Positions 46,260 to 59,500 of a stretch of DNA of 64,000 nucleotides are shown piece by piece. Both the position numbers and the translations under genes were made by a program. The DNA is taken from assembly GCA_021234155.1 (NCBI GenBank), contig JAJEKV010000049.1, positions 8,778,036 to 8,842,035 on the forward strand, written 5' to 3'. This stretch comes from Isoetes taiwanensis. Its lineage: Eukaryota; Streptophyta; Lycopodiopsida; Isoetales; Isoetaceae. Positions within the stretch are counted from its first letter, which is position 1. Each line of letters begins with the position of its first letter. Below the pieces are notes generated by a model. The model saw nothing but the letters and a program-made list of their open reading frames with translations, was not told the origin of the DNA and did not search any database.

Positions 46260-46641
46260 TGTTCTTATGCCAGCCCAATCCATTGTCATGACTCTGTCTA
46301 CACTGAATTCTGGAGACCCAAGCTAGTCAGTCACCCCCTGGAGTCTGAGCCTTGGGTAGGAACTTCCTTGTATTGTGCTGATCTTTGTCTATGAAGATGC
46401 TGATGTGCCACCCTTCGAGGTGGATATATGATGTTATGTTACTGACGTGTATGTTTACGCTTCCGCAGCTAGGTAGGCCCTAAGGGAGACGGGGTAAAAT
46501 GACCCCTTCACTCTTCCCACTGTGGACTCTAGGCGGTCACAGTGACATGTGGAGGGCCCTGTATCAGTGTGGAGCTGGTGCAGGGGATGAACTCCTGTTT
46601 GTATACGGTGCGGGCATCGTATATGAGTAGGGGACGTCACA
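46260..46641 (+). mobile_element. Downstream copy of LTR-like direct repeat
   Basis: About 382 bases, relative of 45447-45842, starting tgttcttatgccagcccaat and ending ggggacgtcaca. Many differences from the first copy fall at CAG/CTG. With only about 417 bases between the repeats this could be a miniature LTR element (TRIM-like). No polypurine tract or matching target duplication was found, so a local duplication of LTR sequence is also possible. Confidence 0.5.
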
Positions 46642-46642
46642 A

Positions 46643-47190
46643 TCTCGCAAAGTGACAACATGAGTTTAATATGTGATTTCGAAGACGATGAAATCTTTAG
46701 GACACTCTCCTCTCTTGCTTCAAATAAGTCCCCTGGTCTTCATGGTTTCCCTCCAAGGCTTTATGTAGAATATTGGGACCTCCTTGGGCCAGCATTCATC
46801 AAGGCAATTAGGGAGGCATGGGGCTCCCACTATTTACATCCTGCTCTGTCCAGAGGTTTCATTTCCATGGTTCCCCCTCGACCACAAAAGTTGAATGAGT
46901 GGAGCCCCATTACTTTCACTAATGTATTCTACAAGGTTATTATCCTTGGTAAGGTTATTGGGAATGAACAAACAACTTTCTTACCTGGGAGACATATTCT
47001 GGATAAGTTTAATGCAGCAAGAGAAGGCGCACTAATGCAAGATTTCTAAACAAAATTGTGTTATTGTTAAAATGGATTTTCATAAAGCTTACGATACCCT
47101 TCATTGGAGCGGTCTTCAAGATATTATGCTCCATATGGATTTCAATGCCCTGTTTGTTGAGCTATCTTTGAGCTCTCATCGGCATTTTCT
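46643..47190 (+). mobile_element. LINE lineage 1 reverse transcriptase fragment, copy B
   Basis: The translation from 46660 includes 'LSSLASNKSPGLHGFPP', 'GFISMVP' and 'TFLPGRHILD'. After a stop it continues 'VKMDFHKAYDTLHW', motif A of the polymerase. This is the start of a LINE reverse transcriptase; it ends abruptly and is followed by a LINE leader segment. It abuts the LTR-like repeat end at 46641. Confidence 0.85.
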
Positions 47191-47440
47191 CCTCTCTCAG
47201 CAGTTCCCTTGACTCTTTTTCTTTGGCATCAAATAGGGGAGGCCCTGGGGCTTTTTCCTGCTTGATTTGACAGTTTTGGCGTCTATTTCCATGTTGTGGC
47301 ATGTTCTTCCCCGATCTTGTCCCTTTTTTGGCCATCATCTTTTGACCTTCGATCTCGATCCCACTTTGATAAGGAAGTTCTCTTTTTGTCGGAAGCTTTT
47401 GTCTGTTTTCATGCGAGCCCTAATTCGAGAATTATCAATC
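47165..47440 (+). mobile_element. LINE 5'UTR-like segment, copy B
   Basis: Same segment as 318-570, similar to the leader of the short element at 26313-26540. Its orientation agrees with the lineage 2 polymerase downstream at 50711, so it may be the 5' leader of the element into which the antisense LINE was inserted. Confidence 0.5.
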
Positions 47441-47499
47441 TAAAATCTGTGTCTACCTGAACGCAACTCTGTCTGAACCAATTTGGGGCTTGCAAATAG

Positions 47500-50400
47500 G
47501 TCAAGCGTCTTTTATGCAAAGGCTGGTATTGTGTGAAGAGCCGGGGTAAATGCACATTCGAGCTCAACCACGGACAACAAATCATTGCCTTCGACAGGGC
47601 CTAAGCTCAGAACACGGCCCATAACTATTGAGCAACAACATGCCTTCGCATTTCTAAGCAGCTTTACTTTGCTTGCAACTTCCATGTATTTCATGCTATT
47701 AAATTCTTAGCAAACTTCTTCAATTTCAAATATCGAGTTCTTCCTTCATACCCTGAACAAAATTGACATGCAAAACAATTCACATTTTCTAAGTCCTTTA
47801 CTCCCCTCCCCTCCTATTTTTCTTTTTGGATTCTTAATACATTGTTTTGTATGTCCTTTTTCCAAATTTGTACATTCCGAAATATGCTAAAACCTCCAGC
47901 TTCCCATGGAGCATCAACTATACGAAAAAGTTCTTGCACTTCTTGCGAAGCTCCCAAAATTTTCCTCATTACAGGGGATGTGCACGAGCCCATTGTGAGC
48001 TTGTAGAAGAGGGACCCCGTCTCATCCCTTGGGATAGATGGTTTTGCTTTTATTTTGCCTTGTTGAAGCCAAAATCTTACTATGTCAGTTGTCGGTGATC
48101 TGACATTCTAAATTGCCCGCCAAACAAACTTAGCCGCTAGAGCTCTTGCCTGAATCATTGGGTCTTTACATCATAAACCCCCCATCCTTTCTATCTCGAC
48201 ACATTTCTGACCATGCCATCTTTGCTTTTTTACCCCATATGCACTTATGGATAATAACCAAAATTTGGTAATGCACATACTTTTGTGCCGCAATTGCCGA
48301 GAAATAGTAGATATAGGTGGCATTGAGGATTGCATTTGCTACTGTCACTCGTCCCATTGTTGAGAGAGCTTTACAGGACCATAAATTGACCTTTTTCTGG
48401 ATCCTTTCCACAATAGGAGACCACAACCCTTTTAGATTATAATCTAGATTAAGAGGCATTCCCGGAAGCTTTATAGTCTCTGAGCCAGCTACTATATGAT
48501 AGTTCCATGCCCTAACCCTAGCATCAGCAGCCCCATCAAAAGGCCATATAATAGCACACTTGGCTGGGTTGATTTCTATTCCAGCAATAGAAAAAAGGGA
48601 ACCCAATGCATCTTGAAATGCTTCAAAACTCTCATCATCATAGCTTAAAAAAAGGAAGGTATCATCCGCGTACTGCATTATTGTCAATTTTCGGTCTGAT
48701 CCAGGGAGAGTTAAACCATTTATCATACCTCTTATCTCCAATTTCTTCGTCGTGCAAGTTAGAAGTTTTGCCATGATCAGAAATAAGTATAGGGCAAGGG
48801 GGCAGCCCTATCTAATTCCTTTCCTAAGGCCAAAGAGACCAGAAGGCTGGCCATTCACGAGCACTGATACAGATGCCATCTTATTCAATCCCATAACTAG
48901 ATTTATGAAGTCTGTTTGAAAACCCATTTGTGCCATAACACCATCTAAGTGAGTCATAGGTTCTACGAAAGTCAAGATTAAACATGACACCCTGCTGGCT
49001 TGAGTGCTTACACCAATGAAGCCCCTCCCTAGCAACCAAGTGATTGTCTAGGATGTCCCTATTTGGAAGAAATGTTGATTGCTCATACCCTATCAACGAT
49101 CTAAGATTGGCTTAATTCGAACATCTATTACTTTCATAATTGCTTTGTATAAAATATTAGTTAATGCTATCGGTCTCCATTCATTGATAGCCTGAGGCCT
49201 GCTTACTTTTGGAATGAGTGCAATGAATCCAGCTGTCAAATTTTGATGGAGATATCTAACAGTCCAAGCTCCTTTAACTGCAACAACAAAGAAAGGATGC
49301 AAGATATCAAAAAATTCCACATAGAACTCCGGTGGGAATCCATCTGGCCCTAGGGATTTCGCAGAGGCTAGAGAACCCAATGCCTTATAGATTTCTGCAT
49401 CACCTGGTTCCTGAAGCAATAGTCTGTTCTCATCAGCATTTGTTAAAAGATCTTGACAGATGGAAGGTAACTACTTTGAGCATTGAGAGGGATAATCATT
49501 TGGAAGAGGATCTTCCTTAAAAAGCCCCTCATAGCTATTTCTGAAAAATGATCTTATTTTGGCCTCTCCTTTTATGACTTGATGCTGGTCATCAGTTAGT
49601 AATCTTATTCTCAGCCAACCTGGATCCTGCCAATATAAAGAAACACTTAGAGTTTTCATGATCCACTTCAGCGTACCACTTAGTCCTAGATCTCATAGCT
49701 GACCCACGTGCTTCTTCTTCCTCTATTGCTTTAACTTTAATGCTTAATTCTTCCTCAAGTTTCTGATATGCAGAGTTAAATGGGTCAGAGACTAAATCTT
49801 CCTTCACTTGTCGAATTTGATTGTAGAGACTGACTTTAGATCTTCTAAACTCCTGGGCCCGCTCTCTACCCCATTTCTTTATCATATCCGTCATTAGTGC
49901 ACTTTTTGTAATCCATGCTTTCATGGTAGGGAGCTTTTCTTCCCTTGGTTGTGCAGTAATAAATTCCCTAAAGGGATTGCAGAATGCTTCCTTCCCTAAG
50001 AGCCCAGTATTGAATTTAAAGGGAACATTGCCCCTTCTTCTTGCAATGGGAAGATCTTCAAATACTAGTTTTTGTGGCACATGATCAGACTGCGAGAAGG
50101 AAAGGTCGACTTCCACAAAACACTTATCTATGAACGGGGCCGACTTATTGGCTAAATGGAACCTAACCTTTTGCTTATTTGACTAAGAGTATGGGGTATT
50201 CGATGGTGGGAGAAGGACAAATCCATTGTTATTGAGAAGGGAGTCCCATGCTACCCTCTCTTTCCCTAAGAGGTTCCTAATCAGCCCAAGCTTTTGGTCC
50301 CATATATCTGTCATGTTGAGGTCACCGTCTAAAACCCAATTTTCCCTTGGTTGATTGACTAGCCACGTGTTTATTTCTGTCCGTAGCATAGGTCTTTCTG

Positions 50401-50715
50401 CAGGCTTGTTGGTGGCATATGTGTTAATCAATCCCCATTGAATTTCATTTGTTTCAAATTGTACTATCTGCCATCTTCCATCAGTCCCCACATGTTGAAG
50501 ATTGCTTGTTAGCCCTCTCCATCAAATTCGCGTCCCCCCTTTGGTATCACTAACTGCACAGATAAGAGACGAAAATTGGCTACCCATCCATCCTCCTAAC
50601 GAACTAGATTCAAAATCTGGGAGCCTGTGTTCTTGTATCAGAATGACGTCAGCATTCATAGATCTTATAGCTGCAGGTACTCTGACCCTTTTCAACACAT
50701 CTTTAATTCTATGAG
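47500..50715 (-). mobile_element. LINE lineage 1 ORF2, antisense, copy B
   Basis: Minus-strand ORF2 in nearly continuous pieces. Endonuclease: 'MNADVILIQEHRLPDF' (about 50660) and 'NWVLDGDLNMTDIWDQK' (50340-50290). Linker: 50116-49592. Polymerase: 'SLGPDGFPPEFYVE', 'NEWRPIALTNILYK' (49419-49093), 'TFLPNRDILDNH' and the catalytic 'QYADDTFLF' (near 48675). A C-terminal region runs to a stop at 47512. Frameshifts at about 50183, 49460 and 48800 make it inactive. It lies antisense between a LINE leader and a lineage 2 polymerase. Confidence 0.9.
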
Positions 50716-51239
50716 ACTATTTTTGCGGCAGCTGGGGACCCCCCTTGACTTGCAGAGTGCAGTATATAGGCTATACGAGGCATGCTCAGGCCGTATCACA
50801 TCGTCAGCACAGCCGGTAATCAGTAGCATTGGAGTGCGTCAGGGTTGCCCCCTCTCCCCCACACTCTTTGGCCTATACATTGATCAACTGGAAGATTGGC
50901 TCTCTGAGCATGGAGGTGCGGGCGCACATCTCATGCATCACACAATCCGGAAACTCATATATGCTGACGATGTCAACCTCCTGGCCTATACTCCAGAGGA
51001 CATGCAACGTCACCTGGATGCTCTTGACACTTTTTGCCAATTCACTGGCATGCGGGTTAACTTGGCCAAAACTAGGGTGCTGCTAGCATCATCCCGTCAG
51101 CCAAGGCTTCCCTCATTCACTTACCAGGGACGAGAGGTAGAGGTGGCTCCGACCTACAAGTACTTGGGGATCGAGTTCTCAACTACCACCCATTGGGATG
51201 CTGCCATCAGGTTGCGGGTCACGGCGGGTTGGAAAGCAC

Positions 51240-51730
51240 CAGGGAAAAAATTAAGGAACTTTTATATTCAAAGTGGTAAAATAGACTTGGCTAAGTATGC
51301 TAAAAATTGAGGTGAAAGCTTCTAATGTTTAGCTAAACTTTCTAAATTTTGCCACCTGTACTTTCTTACGTTTGGCTAAACTTTTATTAAAAAAAAAAAA
51401 AAAATCTTCTATCGTTTGACTATTTTGCACTAATTCAAGACCTAAATATTAACTGACCATAATAAATATAAAGGCTATAGGATAATTTGGCTAAAGTACA
51501 TTAAAATTTGACGTAAAAGCTTCTAAGCTTTGGCTAAACTTTTCAAATTTTGGCAGTTACACTTTCTTGCGATTAGCTAAAGTCGGACGAAATGGAGGTG
51601 GGGCGTGAAATAGACTTGGCTAAAATTTTAATCTTTTTAGCCCAAGAAGGGCCATAGTTTAGCCATTTTTTTTTTAAACAAGGCTAAAATTTCGCCATTT
51701 AGCTAAGTTTAGCCACTAATTTTTTCCATG
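51240..51730. mobile_element. hAT-like MITE, copy B
   Basis: 491 bp insertion in the LINE ORF with ends CAGGGAAAAAATTA and CATGGAAAAAATTA (inverted). The target duplication GAAAGCAC is at 51232-51239 and 51731-51738. It is longer than copy A mainly through a longer A run near 51390. Confidence 0.9.
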
Positions 51731-52687
51731 GAAAGCACTATATGCTATGCAGAACAACAGCCACAAGGCAGAGTTGTATGCCTGGGGCCACCAGTCACAC
51801 TTGTTTCGGGCCTTGGTCGAGCCGGTCCTCCTGTATGGGGCAGAAGTGTGGGGCCCGGTGATATCCCTCAACACCTGGAATGACCTCGAGCAGGTGCAGA
51901 AGGCCTTCTTGGCACGGGCCCTGGGGGTGAAGTCCGCAGTTCCGTATCAGATCCTACTCCAGGAGACAGGCTTTTTACCCCTTCAACGGGCTGCATTGGA
52001 ATGCCATATCGTTTACTTCCAAAAGGTGGTAGCTATGGCTGATACACGCTTGCCCTACCTTGCTTTGGCCACGGCGATGGGTCCCCAACGCCTAAAATCC
52101 TGCTGGAAAGACAAGCAAGCTCAGTGGTTCTCACGCTGGCGTGTGCAGGCAAACAGATGCGTCCAGGTTAGGACAAAGAAAGATCGCAAGGCACTTAAGC
52201 TGTACCTAGATGCTACTTTCCTTTGCAAGCTCTGGGATGCAGAGGCTCTGACGCACATTAAGCTGGCACACTATCAACAACAAGTCAATCCTAGGCTCAC
52301 AAGAGGCCCACACCAGTACTTGTACACCCAGCTACCCATGAAGAAGCACAGACTTATAGCTTCCATTCGCACGGGTGCACATCGCCTCCGGGCGTTGGGC
52401 TCGGGAAGCACGAGAGCAAAGGCTTTGCCAGTGCTGCCACCAGGGCGCCATTGAGGATGAATGTCATGCCCTCCAGATCTGCCCAGCATTTGCCTATATC
52501 CGAGAGCGATATGTTCGATTACTAGTGCCTGGCCAGCCGTTGCATCAGTTATTGACTACGGCGTCAGTGGGTTTGTTGGGGTCATACCTCCAGGAGGTTA
52601 TGGATACACGGACTCATTTGTGTCCTACGGGACGGTATTGAACTGTCCTATACAATTGTACAGCGTGCCAGCATACTTATTACTGCT

Positions 52688-52735
52688 AAGGTTTTTCCCT
52701 CGAAAACCCTTCGGGGCGGGGAGGTTTTTTAATCC
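52688..52735 (+). other. LINE 3' hairpin block, copy B
   Basis: gtttttccctcgaaaaccct followed by a G-rich complement and a T run. The stem pairs the CCCTCGAAAACCC side with GGGGAGG-TTTT. Same block at 5826, 26948 and, inverted, 39555. Inferred recognition structure for the LINE machinery. Confidence 0.6.
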
Positions 52736-52829
52736 TGTCAGTAATACGCTTGCTGCTCTCTTTTTGTTTGGGTCCCATAGGCCAATTGGTCTCCGTGGAC
52801 GCTAAAAATCTATTCTATTCTATTGTTAT

Positions 52830-54170
52830 TGTTCCACATAAAATCCACTATGCATACCCCAGAAAGTACGAATCCATAACCTCCCCTTCACTACTCCCAT
52901 ATCGCACCTATCCCAACTCAGCACAACTATCTGGCCTTGTCCCCTTTTTGTGTTGCCAAGACAGAGTTTAGTCTTACAAGGGGGCATCACCCAACTTATA
53001 TACCATGCAATTGGGGCACACCCTGTACCTCTAGCCTTATCCTTGGGATTACCCGACCCCAAATCTTGACCTTGGCATTGTTTCCATCTCCTTTTTTATT
53101 CATCTTCTTGTTCATACTTCCATTCGTCAAGGTGGGTGCAAGATTGACCCTAGCTTCCCAAGATACATGGGCTTTCCCAAAAGAATATATGTATATAACC
53201 CCCTCCCCCACATTTGATGGGTGTAATTTCGCTAGAGTAACTGATGCTAGGTTTGCCATAGTTTCCCCAAGGTAAATGCAGATTGAGTGTAATTCCGGGT
53301 CGTCTAGAGCAGATGATGCCATTTTAAACCATTTGAGGACTACAGCAAGCAATTTCGAGTCTGAGGCAGGCGATTTCGAATTGATTTGGGAGTTACAAAA
53401 GGAAGGATGACAACTCATGATGATTGCATTATTTGTGAACAAGGCTCTTGTGATTATTATCAACCTGCCAGTGCCGCCATGCTGATTCCATACTATATTG
53501 TCGAAGTGTGTAAGGTGTCCCAATCCACCATGATCCATATAGCTTTCATCCATATAGTTGAGAACAGTAGATCCCGAATCCATTACACTACATCAATTCT
53601 GATCAAGATTGGCCCATACAAAAATTACAATCAAAATACCAGAGAACATTTTGTTTAAAACTGTCTGTATTGATCATGTTGACATTGCAAATTTCGTTAC
53701 CAAAAAAAGAAAAAAGAAAAAAAAAGGCATATGGCACATATCTTGATACGATTCAACTGCATCTTCCTGTTTGTGTTGAGATATGTTTTCAGTCTTGCAA
53801 TTCATCATGCACCGCAGCCATACTTTTAGTGCTTGTTTTATACATCTTTTTTCACTGTGCATCAAGAGGCTATCTCCCATCTTTAGTTCAACATCGACAC
53901 TGTGACAGCCATGTTTCCACATATTTCCACAGCCCGTATTCCACATGTATTTTGTCACATTGATTATTGCGATTGTTGCAAAGTATTATCATTGCCAATG
54001 CATTGAGCTGGTGTGCTATTATTAACTTTGCAAGATTTGAGATAATTCTCTTTTCCAGATCATAGTATTTTTTCCCAAAGATTAGCAGCTTGCTACATGA
54101 TTTAACTTTAGACAAAAAGAAAAATGTGCGAATGATTACTTCTTCATGCAACAATTAAGGAAAATTTCTA
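52830..54170 (-). other. Unrecognised decayed coding-like region, copy B
   Basis: Minus-strand frame of 195 codons (53583-52996), with residues like 'SFGKAHVSWEARVNLAPTL' and 'LIIITRALFTNNAIIM', followed by further frames (53958-53674, 54154-53888). Long for chance and shared with copy A, but the family is unknown. It may be a captured or retroelement ORF. A short A-rich run at 53701-53727 interrupts it. Confidence 0.4.
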
Positions 54171-54179
54171 GATGTGCTA

Positions 54180-55430
54180 ATACGGCCCGATTAATTGTAA
54201 GATACAAACAAACTAATGATCTGCACTGTTCTTAAAGCTAATAGATGTGTGGTTCTATAATATATGCATTATAAATCTATGTGGCCAGGCCAAACTTCTT
54301 ATCTTGAGTTGTCATTTTGAGGGTGTTAGAACTTGAGCTTGGTAAGCCGGAGCATTTGCAAAATTTGGTTGCATCTTCTGCAGGTCCATTTTGCAAATGA
54401 GTATAAACTTTACAAATGTTGCTATGACTTCCATATCATAGATATCATACATGTATCATGTCTATAGTTAACATTAAATAAGATTTTGAAGCTTTACGGC
54501 TACCATATACATCTCACAAAGGCCCGAGATAGTGGCTACCTGGAAGACAATCCATTGCTACTTACTAACTAGGAACCCAAACGACTGCTTCTTCTAGTAG
54601 AGTAGAGGGTAGTAAAATAAAAAACCATTGCAGGTGGGCAGAAGCTTGAAGGTTTGAATTCTTTGTCCTCTAGTTCTTTTAGGCTTAGGGCAAAAGTCAT
54701 CCATAATCTACATTTGCCTTACACCAGCTTCTTTTAAGTCCGTCCAAAAGCTTTGGTTTTTGTTAGACCATTGGTGTAGAATTGTAGTTGTAATTTGCTT
54801 ATTTTGTACCATTGATACATGCAAGTATTTTATATTTGCGAAAATTTGTTTGCTCTTGATAGTTGATAGGGAATATCACCTGAAATAGTCTGCTGTCCAA
54901 GTGTTGCAAAAGAATAATAGAATCCAGAGCCTTAACAACCTGGCCCTCAAGTTTTATAGTTGAGATAAGTTCTCAGCCATTGGTTGCAGTGGTGTTACCT
55001 AGTTTGTTATGCCAAATGGCCATAAGCACTAGCTTCTTATGGAAACCACCACCATCACAAAAGAACCATAAAGCTCTGGGCCCGGTTTGTTAAAAATAGG
55101 ATAACACCTTCGTTTGTTATAATAGGGCATAATACCCTCGTTCCAAGGTGTTATCTCTCTCATAAAGTAGGTAAACAAAAAAAAAAAATAATGCTTCTAT
55201 GACATATAGAATTTATGCTGGACCTCTACTTTTATTCATTTTGTGAGAAATGTATATAATGAAGTAGTATGTTTATTTTATGGGTTTGTATGCATATTTA
55301 TTTGTGGCCTTTGATTTGCTGAACATTCCTTGTTTTATGCAGAATAAAATTTTCATCAGAATCTTGTGGGCAGCTCCAATGGTGCAAAACACTGAACAAA
55401 ACAATACAATCTAAAGAAAAAGAAAAAAAG
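54180..55430. other. No gene seen (copy B)
   Basis: Copy of 7290-8560; nearly identical, with few CWG-type differences. Confidence 0.5.
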
Positions 55431-55630
55431 AAACAGCATTTTCTCTATTTGTGGTCTGAGTGAAGTGTTTTTTGATAGTTTTGATAATTCCAACCGGCCC
55501 AACGTATGACTCCAGAACGACAATAGCGATTGCACCTGAGTCTGGAAGCTGGAAGAATCGAACCTCCATTTAGCACCAGCGCTTTCCCCACAGGACCGCA
55601 CTCCATAACCCTGAAGAATCCGTGCCTTGC
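55430..55630 (-). mobile_element. Possible tRNA-derived SINE, copy B
   Basis: Copy of 8560-8760: box-B-like GGTTCGATTC on the minus strand near 55564-55555 and a T-rich tail. Same reservations. Confidence 0.3.
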
Positions 55631-56531
55631 ACCCTGGCACCAGCGATCCTGTATCACCAGATTCAATGCCAGATTGGGGCTTCTCTTGCATTGCCACACC
55701 CTATTTTTAACCCATGATTCCCCCAGATCTGTTCAAATATCCTCAAATCTGGCCTTCATAAGCTGCTCCACCAAGTCAATCGCCTGGGTTCTATGGCTGC
55801 AGGCCGCATTAGATAAGCACCATATAAGCAGATGAAGCCCATCGCTAATTTTCGATATCCATGTAAAGAAATGAACATGCCATCTTATCCACGCCCTCAA
55901 ATATCACAAATACAGATTCGTTTCTTTGTACCATTGGCATAGAGACCACTCACAACACTAAAAATAGAAAGGCTGCTCAAATTGCCTCAAATACACGAAT
56001 TTTGAGTACAATACAATACAAGAATTATAATTCTAGCCATTGCAAGGATCCTCCCGCAATACAAAATAAATTGTGCAAAGTCTATATTGTTTATTCTAAG
56101 CAGGCATCAAACTAATCATGTCATTACAAAGAATTAATGCAAAATTAAAAGAGATTATTAGCACTCTTCTTTTTATCGAAAGCTCAAAATAGACGACCAA
56201 GGTATTTTTTGGGCGGGCATATATATTGGCAAGAGACTGCCACAGTATATTGCACTATCCCTCCAACATTCCAATTAGACACGCTCGACATTTCGTTAGT
56301 TACAATTGGCCATGTTAACATTTTCGTTGGTTACCACTGGCCATGTTTTATCCTTACCAATCAATTGCAACAGCAAACGAAACAAAAAATGTGCAACCTT
56401 GCACCAAGATGAGAATGACCCTGTTTTATCCTTAGCGATCGATTGCAACAGCAGATGAAACAAAAATGTGCAACCTTGCACCAAGATGAGAATGACCCTG
56501 AAGGTTGCAGAAAATCTAACATAGATAGAAG

Positions 56532-59500
56532 CTACCTATTAAGCCTAAAGCGGGATACTTTGCTCCACTCTTCAATTATACCTGCTCTTCGGCATACCCT
56601 CATGGAATACAACTTACAAACTTTGTCTCTGCATTTGCATTCAGCCCGAATATTATTAGCATTCACATTAGCAATCTTACAAGACAACAAAATAGTACCT
56701 GGAAGACCAACTCCAACATTTGCCAAAGCATCAGCTGCTGAATTATATTCCTAATAAAGACAGGAAAAATGTATCACAAGCACATCCTCGAGCAATCTCA
56801 AGGAGGATTCAGCATACCCTGTCGACATGGCGAATGGAAAACTCCAAAAATTTCTGGACAAGATATTTTGCTTCTTCACATAACTTTTTGAGATTATCAT
56901 TGTGGACCTTATAATTCCCAAGTACCTTTTAAATAATGGCAATCCTTAGACAAACATAGCTATCAAGAAAACATGGTAAAAGTTAAAACCTGTTGGCAGA
57001 CAAGATTAGAATCTCCTTGTACTCTGATTCGCTTCACTCCTTTTTCAAGCGCCGCACGTAAACCCATAATTAGGCCACGATATTCAGCAACATTATTTGT
57101 TGTATAACCCAAGCCTTCTGCTAGCTCACATACCTGTCACAAAAAGATTTCTTATAAAAAAAGCAATAGAAATAAAATGCTTTAAATAGTCCAATAGATA
57201 TATACCACTGTTCCATCGAGCCGTTGCAATAATGCTCCAGCACCAGCCTTACCCGGATTTCCTTTTGATGCCCCATCATAAGCAAGCAAAAAATGTTCCT
57301 TTACCACAAAAAATATAATAGAATTTAAAAGCTTGCTAGACTACTTGGTGACCTATCACTTGAAGTCAGACAAATGAAAGAGAACGTGAATAATATTCAA
57401 AACTCGATCGTAAGAGACCATATTATGGGGAACTTACCTCAGTTTCATCGAACATAAGATCTCCCTCTTTAGATACACTTAATGAGCCTTGACATTCCTC
57501 AATAATACTGCTCTTTGATTCCTATCACATAACACGTGCTTAACATTATACACCATCCATACTTGGCATAGAACGGAACAGTTTTAGGAACGGCAAGCCT
57601 TAAAGAACGAGTACGGCGAGCTCATTGACACGGAACGGAACGGAACGGAAATTTTAAAAAACCACTTGAAACAATCAGAAACATTGAAATCTATCAGAAT
57701 ATGACCTGCAAACATAATATTTACAACAACAAATTCTTAAAATTCATAAAATGTAGACTGCTTCTTTGTTACAGTATTTCAGAATGGGTTCGTAAATTTT
57801 TTTCAAGGTCACAAAACTTATGCTTAGCAGAGAGAATCTTAGAATTATTATTTGAAACTGATTGGAGAAGAAGATTTAAGGCAAGAGCAGCCAAATGCTA
57901 TATAAATCCGGCTATTCTAAAACGAAATGACAAAATCTTACCTGCTAAAATCCTGGTAAAGATCTTGCGCTGAAATCCTGCTGTAGAAGTGCGGAATCAG
58001 AACTGTGTAAGCCTATTCTAGATCGGTTTTCCCTTTTAAGTCCCAAATTAGGTCTCCCCAAGAATCGGATGCCTTATTTTTAGGCGGTCAAATTAGGATA
58101 TGGCGTTCTGGCTTCAGAGAACGGCAGAATTTTGGGGCAGAACGCTGCTGAGAACGGCGTTCTTGCCAACAAAGAAAAAACCCTAAATTTGATCAGGAAC
58201 ACGGCACACCAGCACGGCAAGCTTCCCAACACGGCGTTCTGCCGTTCTAATGGCATGGAACGCCGTTCTATGCCAACTATGACACCATCTTTGCATATTT
58301 ACATAGGACTCAGAAGAATTTTAATTGTGATACTTATACTTGTAATACTTGAAAACAGAACTTTATGCAAGAAACCTCATAAGCAGACAAAATGAAAATG
58401 TGCAACCTAGCACCAAGATAACAATGACCCTGAAGGCTGCAGCAAATCTAACATAGAAAGAAACTACTTATTAAGTCTAAAGCAGAATACTTTGCTCCAC
58501 TCTTCTATTATACCTGCTCTTCAGCATACCCTCGTGGAATACAACTTACAAACTTTGTCTCTGCATTTGCATTCAGCCCAAATATTAGCATTCACATTAC
58601 CAATCTTACAAGACAGCAAAATAGTACCTGGAAGACCAACTCCAACATTTGCCAAAGCATCAGCTGCTGAATTATATTCCTAATAAAGACAGGAAAAATG
58701 TATCACAAGCAGATCCCCCAGCAATCTCAAAAAGGATTCACAGCATACCCTGTCAACATGGCAAATGGAAAACTCCGAAAATTTCTGGATAAGATATTTT
58801 GCTTCTTCACATAACTTTTTGAGATTATCATTGTGAACCTTATAATTCCCAAGTACCTATTAAACGTTGACAATCCTTAGAAAAACATAGCTATCAAAAA
58901 AGCATGGTAAAAATTAAAACCTGTTGGCAGACAAGATTAGAATCTCCTTGTACTCTGATTCGCTTCACTCCTTTGTCAAGCGCCGCACGTAAACCCATTA
59001 TTAGGCCACGATATTCAGCAACATTATTTGTTGCATGACCCAAGCCTTCTGCTAGCTCACATACCTGTCACAAAAAGATTTCTTATAAAAAAGAAAAGCA
59101 ATAGAAAGAAAATGCTTTAAATAGTCCAATAGATAAATACCACTGTTCCATCGAGCCGTTGCAATAATGCTCCAGCACCAGCCTTACCCGGATTCCCTTT
59201 TGAAGCCCCATCATACGCAAGCAAAAAATGTTCCTTTACCACATCAAATTCAATAAAATTTAAAAGCTTGCTGGACTATATGGCGACCTATCAGATAAAA
59301 GAGAGCGTGAAAAATATTCGAAACCCAATTGTAAGAGACCAGATTATGGAAAACTTACCTCAGTTTCATGGAACATAAGGTCTCCCTCTTTAGATATGCT
59401 TAACGCGTCTTGACATTCCTCAATAGTACTGCTTTTTGATCCCTATCACATAACACAAGTGGTTAACCTTGTACACTATCAATGCATATTCACATAGGAC

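Larger units (their letters stand above)
50711..52830 (+). mobile_element. LINE lineage 2 polymerase, C-terminus and 3' end, copy B
   Basis: Plus-strand polymerase 'GVRQGCPLSPTLFGLYID' and catalytic 'LIYADDVNLLAY' (50850-50990), 'YKYLGIEFS', then a MITE (51240-51730), then 'PVLLYGAEVWGP' (51825-51860). After a frameshift near 52380 comes the knuckle 'CQCCHQGAIEDECHALQ' (near 52425-52475) with stop at 52641. A 3' hairpin and T-rich tail follow. If the MITE is disregarded, the frames before and after it are in register. The endonuclease and the start of the polymerase are absent. Confidence 0.88.

Noticed and set aside
53386-53658. Plus-strand ORF of 90 codons
   Set aside because: Antisense shadow of the longer minus-strand frame at 52996-53583.
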